Assembly: GCA_964342825.1 (NCBI GenBank) | Contig: CAYFHO010000001.1 | Span: forward strand, 62,001-126,000 | Source: AAA164-E04 sp964342825 | GTDB taxonomy: Bacteria; Verrucomicrobiota; Verrucomicrobiia; Limisphaerales; AAA164-E04 | DNA: 64,000 nucleotides | Direction: 5' to 3' | In this document: positions 7,429 to 16,742 of the stretch, one piece after another | How positions within the stretch are numbered: the stretch's first letter is position 1 | Layout: each line of letters opens with the position of its first letter | Translations under genes and position numbers: made by a program | The notes under the pieces: model-generated | Database searches by the model: none | Told to the model about the DNA's origin: nothing | Seen by the model: the letters and a program-made list of their open reading frames with translations, nothing else

Positions 7429-10374
7429 ATGAAGGCTCAATGCTCGTTGACCGTGTGTTCCAGTGTTGGATTTTTATTTCGATGGTTCCTTTTATCGATA
7501 GGGCTAATGGCTGGATTCATTGGTGGACTCACCGCGGAGATAAACTTTTCGACGGAAATTCAACCAATCATCAATGAGCACTGCGCTTCCTGCCATGGCG
7601 GAGTCAAGCAGGCGGGAGGCATTTCGTTCCTCTCACGTGCTTCTTTGTTGGGAGAAGGCAAATCAGGTGAAGTTCCGTTAGTTCCCGGTGACGCCTCCTC
7701 ATCCGAAATGATCCGCCGTATCAAATCCGACGATCCGGATGAACGCATGCCTCCGCCTGAAGAAGGGCCCGGGCTTGATGAGTCGTCCATTGCCAAGTTG
7801 GAATCCTGGGTCAATGAAGGTGCCAAATGGATGTTGCATTGGGCCTATGAATCTCCTCAACGGCATGCTGCTCCTCAAGTTTCAGATCCAGACTGGGTAA
7901 ACCAGCCGATGGACGCATTTATTCTCTCTCGTTTGGATCAAGAAAATCTGAAACCCTCGAATCCTGGCTCCCGATCCACCTGGTTGCGTAGGGCTTCTCT
8001 GGATTTGATCGGGTTACCCCCTACACCAGAGGAAGTGGAAGCTTTCAACCGTGATCCTTCGCCAAAGGCTTTCGAGAATGAGGTTGAGCGACTTTTGAGA
8101 TCTCCCAGATTTGGGGAGCGCTGGGCATCGATGTGGCTTGACTTGGCCAGGTATGCCGACACCCAAGGCTATGAAAAGGACCTCGAGCGCAAAGTTTGGC
8201 CATGGAGGGATTGGGTTATTCGGGCTTTTAATGAGGACATGCCTTACAAGGACTTCCTGGTCAAACAACTCGCAGGCGATCTGTTACCAGATCGTAGCTT
8301 GGACGATCTGCTGGCCACCGCTTTTCACAGGAATACTCAAACCAACACAGAAGGAGGAACCGACGATGAGGAGTTCAGAATGGCGGCTGTGATGGATCGG
8401 GTCAGCACCACCTGGGAGGCGCTCCAGGGAACTTCTTTTCGCTGCATCCAGTGTCACAGTCATCCATATGATCCGTTTGCCCACGACGAGTTTTATGAAT
8501 TCCTGGCACTTTTCAACACCTCGTTGGATGCTGATGTTAATGAAGATTTCCCGCTCGTGAAAGTTCCCGAGAAGAAGAGCGATTTTCATAAGGCCGACAC
8601 ACTCTATCGAAAACTGGAGATCGTGGAGCAGGCATTGTACGTGCAGGGAAATCAACGGTTGGCCCATCAAGGCCCCTGGGTTCCTGTTATCGCCACCAAG
8701 GCCAAATCTACGGGCCAGACTCAACTTCGTATCACTCAAGATGGAGGACTGCCCGAGTTAAGGGCGGAGGGCAATTTATCGACAGGATCCGAATATGAGT
8801 TGGAGTTTGAAGTGCCTGAAAACGTCGCCCGTCTCGAAGCGCTACGAATCGATGTTTTACCCATGGACCCCGAAGCCGCCAAATCAATTCCCGAGATGGG
8901 GTTTGTTTTAAGTCGGTTAAAGATGTGGGTGACGGATGAGGGTGGCTCTTTTGATGAGGAGGACAAACTTGGCATACCTTTTCGCTGGGTGGTGGATGAT
9001 GACCCCGCTCCGATGTATGATGCGCAGGATAGTTTGAAAGACAATGGCAACGGGTGGGCTGCTTATACGCGTTTGAACGGACCCAGGAGGGCTGCCCTGG
9101 TGCCGCAAGAGCCTGTCCATCTTCCCAAGGGGGGATTCATCAAGTTGAAGATGAAATTTCAAAAAGCCGCCACAGGTTCCATCCCGCTATTGATTCGCCG
9201 CGCCCGTTTTGCCATTTCCCAATCAGAAGAATGGTCTCAATGGAGTCATTCCGAATCATTTGTTCAATTGCTGGACGACTTGAAGCAATTGCGAGACGAG
9301 CGCAACAAGATGCAGGGAGTGGCCGTTCCCGTGATGCTTGAACAGCCGTCAGATCGTAAACGAGTGACTGAAGTGTTTTTGCGGGGGAACTGGTTGGATC
9401 GTGGTGATTCGGTGAACCCTGGAGTTCCTGCCATTTTACCTCCTTTGCCGGAGGGTGAGTCGGTGAATCGACTCACCATGGCCCGGTGGATGACCTCAGA
9501 AAATCATCCGCTGACAGCTCGAGTATTTGTGAACAGGATATGGGCGCAGCTGTTCGGCAAGGGCATTGTGACTTCCCTTGAAGAATTCGGTTCAACCGGA
9601 AGTACACCTACTCATCCTAGATTGCTCGATGATTTAAGTGTGCGATTCATGCGTGACATGGATTGGAGTCTCAAGTCATTGCTTCGAGAAATAGTTTTAT
9701 CTTCCACCTACCGTCAGTCGCCTGTCATTCGTCCTGATTTGAGAGAGAAAGATCCAGACAACCGGTTGCTTGCGCGTGGACCTCGAACAAGGTTGACCGC
9801 CGAAATGATCCGTGATCAGGCTTTGTTTGTTTCAGGTTTACTGAGTCCCAAAATGTATGGTCCACCTGTCATGCCTCCTCAGCCGGAAGGTGTTTGGCGA
9901 ACCGTTTACAATAGTGCCAGCTGGAAAACGGCAGAAGGAGAAAACCGCTATCGACGTGGGCTGTATACTTATTGCCGTCGAACCAGTGGTTACCCGAGTT
10001 TTCTGGCCTTTGATGCACCTACCCGCGAAGTTTGCGCACCCCGGCGCATGCCGACCAATACACCACTTCAGGCTTTGGTGACACTGAATGATCCTGTCTA
10101 TATGGAATGTGCACAATCACTCGCTTTGCGAATGCGACATGATCAGGAAGAGTTCGATCCCTTCATCGCGATACAAAATGGAATGAGATTGGTGACTGGC
10201 CAGGATCCATCACGTGGAGATGTGCAACCTCTACAAACTTTGTTTTCCGCTTCCCTCAGTCACTATCAAAAACATCCAGAGCTTGTCGGTCCTCTGGGGG
10301 AATCTGCGGATCAGGCCGCTCTGGTGCTCGTTGCAAATGCCCTGCTTAACCTCGATGCTATTCTAACGAAATGA
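7429..10374 (+). CDS. PSD1-type protein: planctomycete cytochrome c, DUF1549 and DUF1553 domains
   Basis: This 981-residue exported protein has an N-terminal hydrophobic segment (about 15-35) acting as signal peptide. A planctomycete-type cytochrome c domain follows with the haem site CASCH (Cys52, Cys55, His56). DUF1549 (about 150-360) carries a second haem-like CIQCH (339-343), the HSHPYDPF sequence usual for this family. A beta-rich middle (about 400-640) precedes DUF1553 (about 690-930; ARVFVNRIW, TPLQALVTLNDP). Such proteins occur almost only in Planctomycetes and Verrucomicrobiota, often with sulfatases and polysaccharide enzymes. Their reaction is not established; the haem sites suggest redox chemistry outside the cytoplasm. 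The stop overlaps the DUF1501 start by 4 bases, showing translational coupling. Confidence 0.93.
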   Translation: MKAQCSLTVCSSVGFLFRWFLLSIGLMAGFIGGLTAEINFSTEIQPIINEHCASCHGGVKQAGGISFLSRASLLGEGKSGEVPLVPGDASSSEMIRRIKSDDPDERMPPPEEGPGLDESSIAKLESWVNEGAKWMLHWAYESPQRHAAPQVSDPDWVNQPMDAFILSRLDQENLKPSNPGSRSTWLRRASLDLIGLPPTPEEVEAFNRDPSPKAFENEVERLLRSPRFGERWASMWLDLARYADTQGYEKDLERKVWPWRDWVIRAFNEDMPYKDFLVKQLAGDLLPDRSLDDLLATAFHRNTQTNTEGGTDDEEFRMAAVMDRVSTTWEALQGTSFRCIQCHSHPYDPFAHDEFYEFLALFNTSLDADVNEDFPLVKVPEKKSDFHKADTLYRKLEIVEQALYVQGNQRLAHQGPWVPVIATKAKSTGQTQLRITQDGGLPELRAEGNLSTGSEYELEFEVPENVARLEALRIDVLPMDPEAAKSIPEMGFVLSRLKMWVTDEGGSFDEEDKLGIPFRWVVDDDPAPMYDAQDSLKDNGNGWAAYTRLNGPRRAALVPQEPVHLPKGGFIKLKMKFQKAATGSIPLLIRRARFAISQSEEWSQWSHSESFVQLLDDLKQLRDERNKMQGVAVPVMLEQPSDRKRVTEVFLRGNWLDRGDSVNPGVPAILPPLPEGESVNRLTMARWMTSENHPLTARVFVNRIWAQLFGKGIVTSLEEFGSTGSTPTHPRLLDDLSVRFMRDMDWSLKSLLREIVLSSTYRQSPVIRPDLREKDPDNRLLARGPRTRLTAEMIRDQALFVSGLLSPKMYGPPVMPPQPEGVWRTVYNSASWKTAEGENRYRRGLYTYCRRTSGYPSFLAFDAPTREVCAPRRMPTNTPLQALVTLNDPVYMECAQSLALRMRHDQEEFDPFIAIQNGMRLVTGQDPSRGDVQPLQTLFSASLSHYQKHPELVGPLGESADQAALVLVANALLNLDAILTK

Positions 10375-11849
10375 AAGCTCTTCAATCTTTGCAGTTGGAA
10401 ACCTTACAGAACCTGACACGTCGTCACTTTCTAAAAACGTGTACATCCGGTCTCGGCGCCCTGTGGTTTGCTTCTCAGGGTCGTGGTTCCCAATCCGGCA
10501 TCATTCAACGGGATCCATCCAGTCCTTTGTCACCACAGGTTCCGCATTTTGCACCCAAGGCAAAACGCGTGATTTTCTTTCACATGGCCGGATCTCCAAG
10601 TCAGCTGGAATTATTTGATCACAAGCCCGAGCTGGCTCGATTGGATGGTCAGGACTGCCCGGATTCGTTCATGGAGGGAAGGCGTTTTGCGTTTATTCGA
10701 GGAACTCCCAAGTTGTTGGGACCCATATTCCCATTTCATCAAGAAAAGAAAACGGGAATGCCGATTTCCGACCGATTGCCTCATTTTGAGAAAGTCATGG
10801 ACAAGGTATGTTTTATACGATCCATGACGACAGATCAGTTTAACCATGCACCCGCTCAGTTGCTGCTGCACACAGGCAGTCCAAATCTGGGGTCGGCAAG
10901 TGCGGGAGCCTGGGCTACCTATGGATTGGGTTCAGAGAATGAAAACTTGCCAGGTTACATTGTTCTGCTCAGTGGTGGAAAAGTTCCGAGTGCAGGAAAA
11001 TCAGTATGGGGTTCGGGCTTTTTACCCAGTGTTTATCAAGGCGTTCAATGTCGCAGCGAAGGAGATCCGGTTCTTTATTTGTCCAACCCGGCTGGGGTAG
11101 ATCGGGCTCTGCGAGGCAAGGTGGTTGAAGCAGTGGCACGCATGAACCAAAAAACTTACGAATCATTGGGAGACTACGAGACGATCACTCGCATTGCCCA
11201 ATATGAAATGGCTTTCCGAATGCAAACCAGTGCTACAGATGCCTTCGACATTCTCCGTGAGCCGGATCATGTTAAAAATCTTTATGGTGTTGAACCAGGC
11301 AAGGAGAGTTTTGCCAACAACTGTCTGTTGGCACGTCGGCTGGTGGAAAGAGGGGTGCGTTTTGTCCAGCTTTTCGATTGGGGATGGGACTCTCATGGGG
11401 CAGGTGAAAATGAAGCGCTTAATGCCGGGTTCAAGACGAAATGCCGACAAATGGATCAGCCTCTTGCCGCATTGCTTGAGGATCTAGAGCAACGTGGCCT
11501 TCTCGAGGACACCCTGGTTGTTTGGGGTGGTGAATTCGGCAGAACTCCCATGCAGGAAAATCGAGGCGGACGAACGATGAAGTTCGCCGGACGTGATCAT
11601 CATCCTTCTGCATTCACCATGTGGATGGCCGGTGGTGGAATCAAAGGCGGAATGGGGTATGGAGAAACGGATGAAATTGGATTTTTGCCCGTTGTAAATC
11701 CTGTTCAGATTCAGGATTTACATCGAACGATGCTTCACTTGCTGGGAATGGATCACGAACGATTGACCTTCCCTGTTTCCGGGGGACTCAACCAACGCCT
11801 CACCACCGTTACCAAACAAGCAAGTTTACTCAAGGACATTCTGGTTTGA
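10371..11849 (+). CDS. DUF1501 family protein with twin-arginine signal
   Basis: This 492-residue protein is the standard partner of PSD1 proteins and is coupled to it by an ATGA overlap. The N-terminus contains a Tat-type signal (TRRHFLKTC, about residues 17-25) followed by a hydrophobic stretch, so it is probably exported folded, perhaps with a bound metal. DUF1501 belongs to the alkaline phosphatase/sulfatase superfamily fold. Conserved pieces visible are FHMAGSPSQLELFDHKP near residue 65, FDWGWDSHG in the middle, and VVWGGEFGRTP plus GRDHHP, which hold likely metal ligands (Asp and His). The biochemical activity is unknown. Inference: it works with the PSD1 protein in extracytoplasmic processing of polysaccharides or related substrates. 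Confidence 0.93.
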   Translation: MKALQSLQLETLQNLTRRHFLKTCTSGLGALWFASQGRGSQSGIIQRDPSSPLSPQVPHFAPKAKRVIFFHMAGSPSQLELFDHKPELARLDGQDCPDSFMEGRRFAFIRGTPKLLGPIFPFHQEKKTGMPISDRLPHFEKVMDKVCFIRSMTTDQFNHAPAQLLLHTGSPNLGSASAGAWATYGLGSENENLPGYIVLLSGGKVPSAGKSVWGSGFLPSVYQGVQCRSEGDPVLYLSNPAGVDRALRGKVVEAVARMNQKTYESLGDYETITRIAQYEMAFRMQTSATDAFDILREPDHVKNLYGVEPGKESFANNCLLARRLVERGVRFVQLFDWGWDSHGAGENEALNAGFKTKCRQMDQPLAALLEDLEQRGLLEDTLVVWGGEFGRTPMQENRGGRTMKFAGRDHHPSAFTMWMAGGGIKGGMGYGETDEIGFLPVVNPVQIQDLHRTMLHLLGMDHERLTFPVSGGLNQRLTTVTKQASLLKDILV

Positions 11850-11963
11850 AAAAGGATACCTTTGTTAGAGGTGCTTCAAGTTGACTTTTGATGGATGTAT
11901 CATGCCGCTGGTTGACTGAAAAAACTTTGTTTCCGCAAGTTCTGTCCTTATACATCGGTCCGC

Positions 11964-13127
11964 ATGTTTGAATTGTTGAAGACAGATAGTGGAAGCAAGG
12001 CTCGCCGGGGAAGACTGACCACCTCGCACGGTGTCATTGAAACGCCAGTGTTCATGCCCGTGGGAACGCAGGCGAGTGTGAAGGCACTTGATCCACGAGA
12101 ACTTCATGAGATGGGAACCCAGATCTTGTTGGGTAATACCTATCATCTGGCTATTCGGCCCGGGATGGATATCATGAACGAAGCTGGCGGATTGCATCGA
12201 TTCATGAATTGGGATCTACCGATCCTGACAGATAGCGGAGGGTTCCAGGTATTCAGTCTGGCTAAAATTCGCAAGGTGCGGCAGGACGGTGTTGAGTTTC
12301 GGTCCCACCTTGACGGATCCCCTTTGTTTCTCGGGCCTAGAGAAGCGATGAAGATTCAAAGGGAATTGGGTTCAGACATTGCCATGGTCTTTGATCAATG
12401 CCCAAATCACGATGCTCCGCCAAAGGAAATGAAGGAGACCGTGGATCGTACATTGCGCTGGGCTGAATTATGCCTTGAGCAACCGCGGGCAGAAGGACAG
12501 CTGGTTTTTGGGATTGGACAGGGCGGAAGCAATGCCGAACTCAGAGAATATTGTGCAAAGGCACTTTGTGAAATGGATTTTGATGGCTATGCAATTGGTG
12601 GAGTCAGTGTTGGGGAACCTGAACCGGAAATGATGAAAGCTGTCGAATATACCGAACCCTTTTTGCCTGCCAACAAAGCTCGATACGCCATGGGATTGGG
12701 CACTCCTGCCCAATTAGTGGAATTAGTCGCTCGCGGTGTGGATATGTTTGATTGTGTTTTGCCAACGCGAGTGGCCCGCAATGGAACCGCATTCACCAAG
12801 AAAGGAACCATCAGCATCAAAGCCGGCTACAACAAAAGAGATTGGGGGCCCATTGAAGAGGATTGTGAATGCTATGCCTGTCGACATTTTACCAAAGCCT
12901 ATTTGAGACATTTGCTGAATGTGGACGAAATATTGGGGCTGAGAATGCTCAGCGTCCACAACAGTCATATGTTTCTCGATTTAATGAGGAAGATTCGAGA
13001 TCACCTTGACCAAGGTACGTTCAGCGAGTTTAGAAAGGAATTTATTGCTGGTTACACACCTACCTTGAAAGTTCTGGAACAACGCGCAAAACACACAGAA
13101 TCGCAGCAAGAATCTCCTTCAAAATAG
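11964..13127 (+). CDS. tgt: tRNA-guanine(34) transglycosylase (queuosine pathway)
   Basis: This 387-residue enzyme swaps guanine for preQ1 at the wobble position 34 of tRNAs with GUN anticodons. Family signatures are clear: TPVFMPVGTQASVKA near the start, LTDSGGFQVFSL with an active-site Asp, GIGQGG, the nucleophile region FDCVLPTRVARNGTAFT, and the zinc site CECYACRHFTKAYLRHL followed by the distal His in the SVHN region. Length matches bacterial Tgt. The start at 11964 gives the expected short N-terminus (MFELLKTDSGSKARRG). No queA or queuosine biosynthesis genes lie nearby, and the gene stands alone between the DUF1501 gene and the next membrane protein. Confidence 0.97.
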   Translation: MFELLKTDSGSKARRGRLTTSHGVIETPVFMPVGTQASVKALDPRELHEMGTQILLGNTYHLAIRPGMDIMNEAGGLHRFMNWDLPILTDSGGFQVFSLAKIRKVRQDGVEFRSHLDGSPLFLGPREAMKIQRELGSDIAMVFDQCPNHDAPPKEMKETVDRTLRWAELCLEQPRAEGQLVFGIGQGGSNAELREYCAKALCEMDFDGYAIGGVSVGEPEPEMMKAVEYTEPFLPANKARYAMGLGTPAQLVELVARGVDMFDCVLPTRVARNGTAFTKKGTISIKAGYNKRDWGPIEEDCECYACRHFTKAYLRHLLNVDEILGLRMLSVHNSHMFLDLMRKIRDHLDQGTFSEFRKEFIAGYTPTLKVLEQRAKHTESQQESPSK

Positions 13128-13190
13128 GTTGAAATAGTTTATTTGCATTAACGTCTCTTTAGGGTAGTTTTTCTCGCAACAATCAGAGTC

Positions 13191-15656
13191 ATGGAACTGC
13201 CCGGCCAAATCATTGTATCTTCACCGGAGTGGCTGCCCGGTTTGCTGGGTGGTTTTGCGGTTTTCCTATTAGTCCTTGCTTGGACTTACCGCGGAACTGC
13301 TCTGTCCATGGGGCGTCGAATCTTCTGCATCTTTCTCAAAGCACTCGCCGTTGCTCTACTGATTCTTTGTTTACTTGAACCGCAGTGGACTCAGCAAAAA
13401 CCTGAAGCAGGGGCAAATTATTACGCCATCGTCGCTGACAACAGCCAAAGCATGACGATTTACGATCCTGGGTTGAATCAAACCAGGGGTGAAAATACCA
13501 CCGGTTTATTGGTAACCGAGACCGGTCTATGGCGCGACACTCTGGATGAAATGTTCCAAATTAGAAAATATGGCGTGGACTCCAGACTTCACGGCCTCAA
13601 AGATTTTTCAGAGTTGTCGTATGACGGTGGCTCCAGCGGACTGGGTTCTGCCTTGCGTCAATTGGGATCCAGGTTTCGAGATCAGCCCCTGGCTGGTATT
13701 CTCCTGATCAGCGACGGCAACGCTACGGATGGTGACCTGGATCAACTGGGGTTGGCAGATTTGCCTCCTGTTTATCCAGTCGTGATCGGTTCAGATCAGG
13801 CTTCCAGAGATGTTTCCATCAGCACCATGTCGATCAGTCAAACCGCATTTGAAGATGCACCAGTGACCTTGCGAGCAGACGTCGCAGCTTTTGGTTTTGG
13901 CGGGCGAGAAGTTGAAGCCAGATTATACGCAGCAGATTTTTCTGCCGAACCCGGTCCTGGAGGAACTATTGACGAAAAGGGCTCGCCATCATTGCCTGCG
14001 CAAGCTCCCATAGACTCCATGACCAAGGGGGTTTCGAGTGATCAGGAAACATTAACTTTCCGGTTTCAATTCAGGCCAGAAAAACCGGGTGTCTCCTTTT
14101 ACCGCCTTGAAGTATCTGTTGTTTCTGAAGGCTTGGCAGGTGAGAGCTCCAGTGAAGAAGCCACCATGGCGAACAACAAGCGACTGGCCGTTGTGGATCG
14201 GGACTCTGAACCTCATCGAATTCTTTACGTTGCTGGTCGCCCCAACTGGGAATACAAATTTTTGAATCGTTCCCTGGACGAGGATGATCAAGTACAGCTG
14301 GTCGGGTTAATACGAATCGCCAAAAAGGCTCCCAAATTTGAGTTCAAGGGAAGGCAAGGAGAAACCAGCAATCCCCTGTACCGAGGTTTTGACAAGAAAG
14401 ACGAGTTTACAGAGCAACTAGATCAGGCGGTCTTTACTCGGTTAAACATCAAAGACGAATCCGAACTCATTGGAGGATTTCCCAAACGTGTAGAAGATTT
14501 GTTTGGCTACAGCGCGATCATACTGGACGATTTGGAAGCCGAGTTTTTCACACGCGACCAGATGAGCCTGGTCCAGAAATTTGTATCAGAACGCGGTGGA
14601 GGCTTAATGATGCTGGGTGGCTATGAATCGCTTACACGAGGGGACTATCAGGATACGCCCATCGGCCGAATGCTGCCGGTCTATCTGGATTCAGGTAAAG
14701 GTCTGCCCGGAGTCCAGGGTGTCTCGCTGGAATTAACGAGGGAAGGGTGGTTGCAGCCATGGATACGCCTCCGCTCCACTGAGTCATTGGAATATGAAAG
14801 GCTTGAATCGATGCCGGAGTTCCAGGTCATCAATTTGGTTTCTGAGGTCAAACCCGGTGCTTCTGTTTTAATGCAGGCAAAAAGTCCGTATTCCGGTGAA
14901 ACCTATCCTGCCCTGGTCAGTCAACGCTATGGCTCGGGTAAAAGTATGGTTTTGGCAGTGGGGGATCTTTGGCGATGGCAGATGCATGATAAAACGGAAA
15001 GCGGTGATCTGGGCAAAGCTTGGAGGCAAATGATACGCGGTCTCATTGCCGATGTTCCAAGTCGCATTGATATTGATTTGCAGCGCGAGCATACGGTTGC
15101 CGGATCAGCCATGCGTATTCAAGTGGGTGTTAAAGATGAGAAATTCTGGCCAATCGACAACGCCAATGTGCGACTAACCGTCAAGACCCTGACCACGGAG
15201 GCACCAGCGGATAGTCAAGACAATGTTCAAGCAGGTGGTATTCGAAGCACCGAAGTCCAGTTAAATGCAGAACCAAGTATCAAGGAACCTGGCCTGTATC
15301 AGGCAATGTATGTTCCCCGTCTTGAGGGTGGATATCTCCTGGAGGTCGAAGTTGCCGATGCCAACGGAGTTGTTGTGGCGCGTGAGGAGGCTGGATGGAC
15401 CAATGATCCCAGTGCAGAAGAATTTCAATCCTTGGTGCCACATCGAGCCTGGATGGATTCGGTGGCGCAGAAAACCGGTGGTCGTGTCCTCAGTAAAAAC
15501 GAGCTTGATAATTGGGCGTCCAGTCTCCAATTCGAGGCAGCACCCATCATGGAAACCATAACCACTCCTATTTGGCATACTCCCTATTTGTTCATTGCCT
15601 CTTTGGTTCTGTTCGCGCTGGAGTGGTATGTACGTAGAAAGAGAGGACTGGCATGA
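13191..15656 (+). CDS. Membrane-anchored VWA / glutamine-amidotransferase-like protein
   Basis: This 821-residue protein has two N-terminal membrane helices (about 15-32 and 45-63), a large extracytoplasmic part and a final helix (about 793-812), the layout of the verrucomicrobial/planctomycete BatA-like proteins. The first soluble domain is VWA-like, with the metal-site start DNSQSM (about 84-89) and ISDGNATDG (about 180-188). A class I glutamine-amidotransferase-like fold follows at about 430-600 (AIILDDLE, SERGGGLMMLGG, GRMLPVYL); no catalytic Cys-His-Glu set is visible, so it is probably non-enzymatic. It overlaps the next gene by 4 bases, so the two products are probably made together. 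Function unknown; VWA domains usually mediate metal-dependent protein contacts. Confidence 0.85.
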   Translation: MELPGQIIVSSPEWLPGLLGGFAVFLLVLAWTYRGTALSMGRRIFCIFLKALAVALLILCLLEPQWTQQKPEAGANYYAIVADNSQSMTIYDPGLNQTRGENTTGLLVTETGLWRDTLDEMFQIRKYGVDSRLHGLKDFSELSYDGGSSGLGSALRQLGSRFRDQPLAGILLISDGNATDGDLDQLGLADLPPVYPVVIGSDQASRDVSISTMSISQTAFEDAPVTLRADVAAFGFGGREVEARLYAADFSAEPGPGGTIDEKGSPSLPAQAPIDSMTKGVSSDQETLTFRFQFRPEKPGVSFYRLEVSVVSEGLAGESSSEEATMANNKRLAVVDRDSEPHRILYVAGRPNWEYKFLNRSLDEDDQVQLVGLIRIAKKAPKFEFKGRQGETSNPLYRGFDKKDEFTEQLDQAVFTRLNIKDESELIGGFPKRVEDLFGYSAIILDDLEAEFFTRDQMSLVQKFVSERGGGLMMLGGYESLTRGDYQDTPIGRMLPVYLDSGKGLPGVQGVSLELTREGWLQPWIRLRSTESLEYERLESMPEFQVINLVSEVKPGASVLMQAKSPYSGETYPALVSQRYGSGKSMVLAVGDLWRWQMHDKTESGDLGKAWRQMIRGLIADVPSRIDIDLQREHTVAGSAMRIQVGVKDEKFWPIDNANVRLTVKTLTTEAPADSQDNVQAGGIRSTEVQLNAEPSIKEPGLYQAMYVPRLEGGYLLEVEVADANGVVVAREEAGWTNDPSAEEFQSLVPHRAWMDSVAQKTGGRVLSKNELDNWASSLQFEAAPIMETITTPIWHTPYLFIASLVLFALEWYVRRKRGLA

Positions 15657-16681
15657 CGTTTAGTAAATTGAAGGTGTATGCAATCTGCCAACAACGTTTC
15701 CTCTGCTTGTTTTGCTGGGCCGTTTTGAGTGTCCTTTCATCACTTTGTGCGGATGAACCTGAAAAGGCTGATAGCCGTCCTGACCTTCTGATTATTGTCG
15801 GAGCCGGTGGCGAGTCTTCGTATTCAGAAATGTTCAATGAATGGGCTTCCATGCTGCAGGCGGTTGGTGAGGAAGCACAAGCGAGAACCACACTCCTGGG
15901 ACCTCTGGTTCCCGAAAACAATGAGGAGACTCTCAAGGAACAAATCAAAAGGCAGCTGGACGCATATTCCGGTGAAACAAAAGAACCTCTTTGGATCGCA
16001 TTGATCGGACACGGTACGTTCAATGGTCGCGTTGCAAAGTTCAACATCACTGGTCCAGATATTTCGAGCGAAGAACTGGCAGCATGGTTGAAACCTATTA
16101 AACGTCCGGTTGCCGTGATGAACACAACTTCAGCATCCGCTCCGTTCCTGAATGCTCTTTCAGGGCCAAATCGAGTGGTGCTGACCGCAACCAGAGATGG
16201 TTATGAATTGAATTTCGCCCGGTTTGGTTCTTACCTGGTTAATGCCCTCGGCAATACGATTGCTGATTTGGATAAAGACGGCCAGACTTCTTTACTGGAA
16301 GCTTTCATCATGGCTTCAAGACAGGTAGGAGAGTTTTACGATATCGAAGGTCGGCTCGCATCAGAGCATGCGTTGCTCGATGATACAGGGGATCAGAAAG
16401 GGATCCCCGCTGATTGGTTTAAAGGTGTTCGTCCGGTAAAGAAACCGGAAGGCGCCTCACGTCCGGATGGACGGGTTGCAGCTCAGTTACATTTGGTGGA
16501 AAACGAATTGGAGAGCCGCATGTCTCCTGAAATCAAACAACGAAGAGACGAGCTTGAGCAAGCCATCTTCGAATTGCGGGATCATCGTGAAGACATGGAC
16601 GAGGAGGCTTATTTCGAACGCCTGGAGGCTTTACTTATTCCTTTTGCCGAACTTTATCAGTCTCTGGAGGACTCCGAGTAA
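15653..16681 (+). CDS. Exported caspase/legumain-fold protein without the catalytic Cys
   Basis: This 342-residue protein has a hydrophobic N-terminus (about 16-33, signal peptide) and then a domain that reads like the C13/C14 peptidase fold. There is a DLLIIVGAGG strand and the His motif ALIGHGTF (His120-Gly121). A second core strand AVMNTTSASAPF (about 154-165) occupies the position where active peptidases have Cys, as in DxCxSG. Here the residues are Asn157-Thr-Thr-Ser-Ala-Ser, with no Cys. An EF-hand-like DLDKDGQTSLLEAF loop (205-218) follows, also seen in C13-like proteins, then a charged helical tail. The gene is coupled to the VWA protein by an ATGA overlap. I infer a pseudo-enzyme acting as a binding partner. 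The fold call rests on motif reading only. Confidence 0.7.
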   Translation: MTFSKLKVYAICQQRFLCLFCWAVLSVLSSLCADEPEKADSRPDLLIIVGAGGESSYSEMFNEWASMLQAVGEEAQARTTLLGPLVPENNEETLKEQIKRQLDAYSGETKEPLWIALIGHGTFNGRVAKFNITGPDISSEELAAWLKPIKRPVAVMNTTSASAPFLNALSGPNRVVLTATRDGYELNFARFGSYLVNALGNTIADLDKDGQTSLLEAFIMASRQVGEFYDIEGRLASEHALLDDTGDQKGIPADWFKGVRPVKKPEGASRPDGRVAAQLHLVENELESRMSPEIKQRRDELEQAIFELRDHREDMDEEAYFERLEALLIPFAELYQSLEDSE

Positions 16682-16742
16682 TCAGCTCCAGACAAACATT
16701 GTTTTCGTACTCTTCTTGGAACAAATCGTAATAGCGTTCCAA

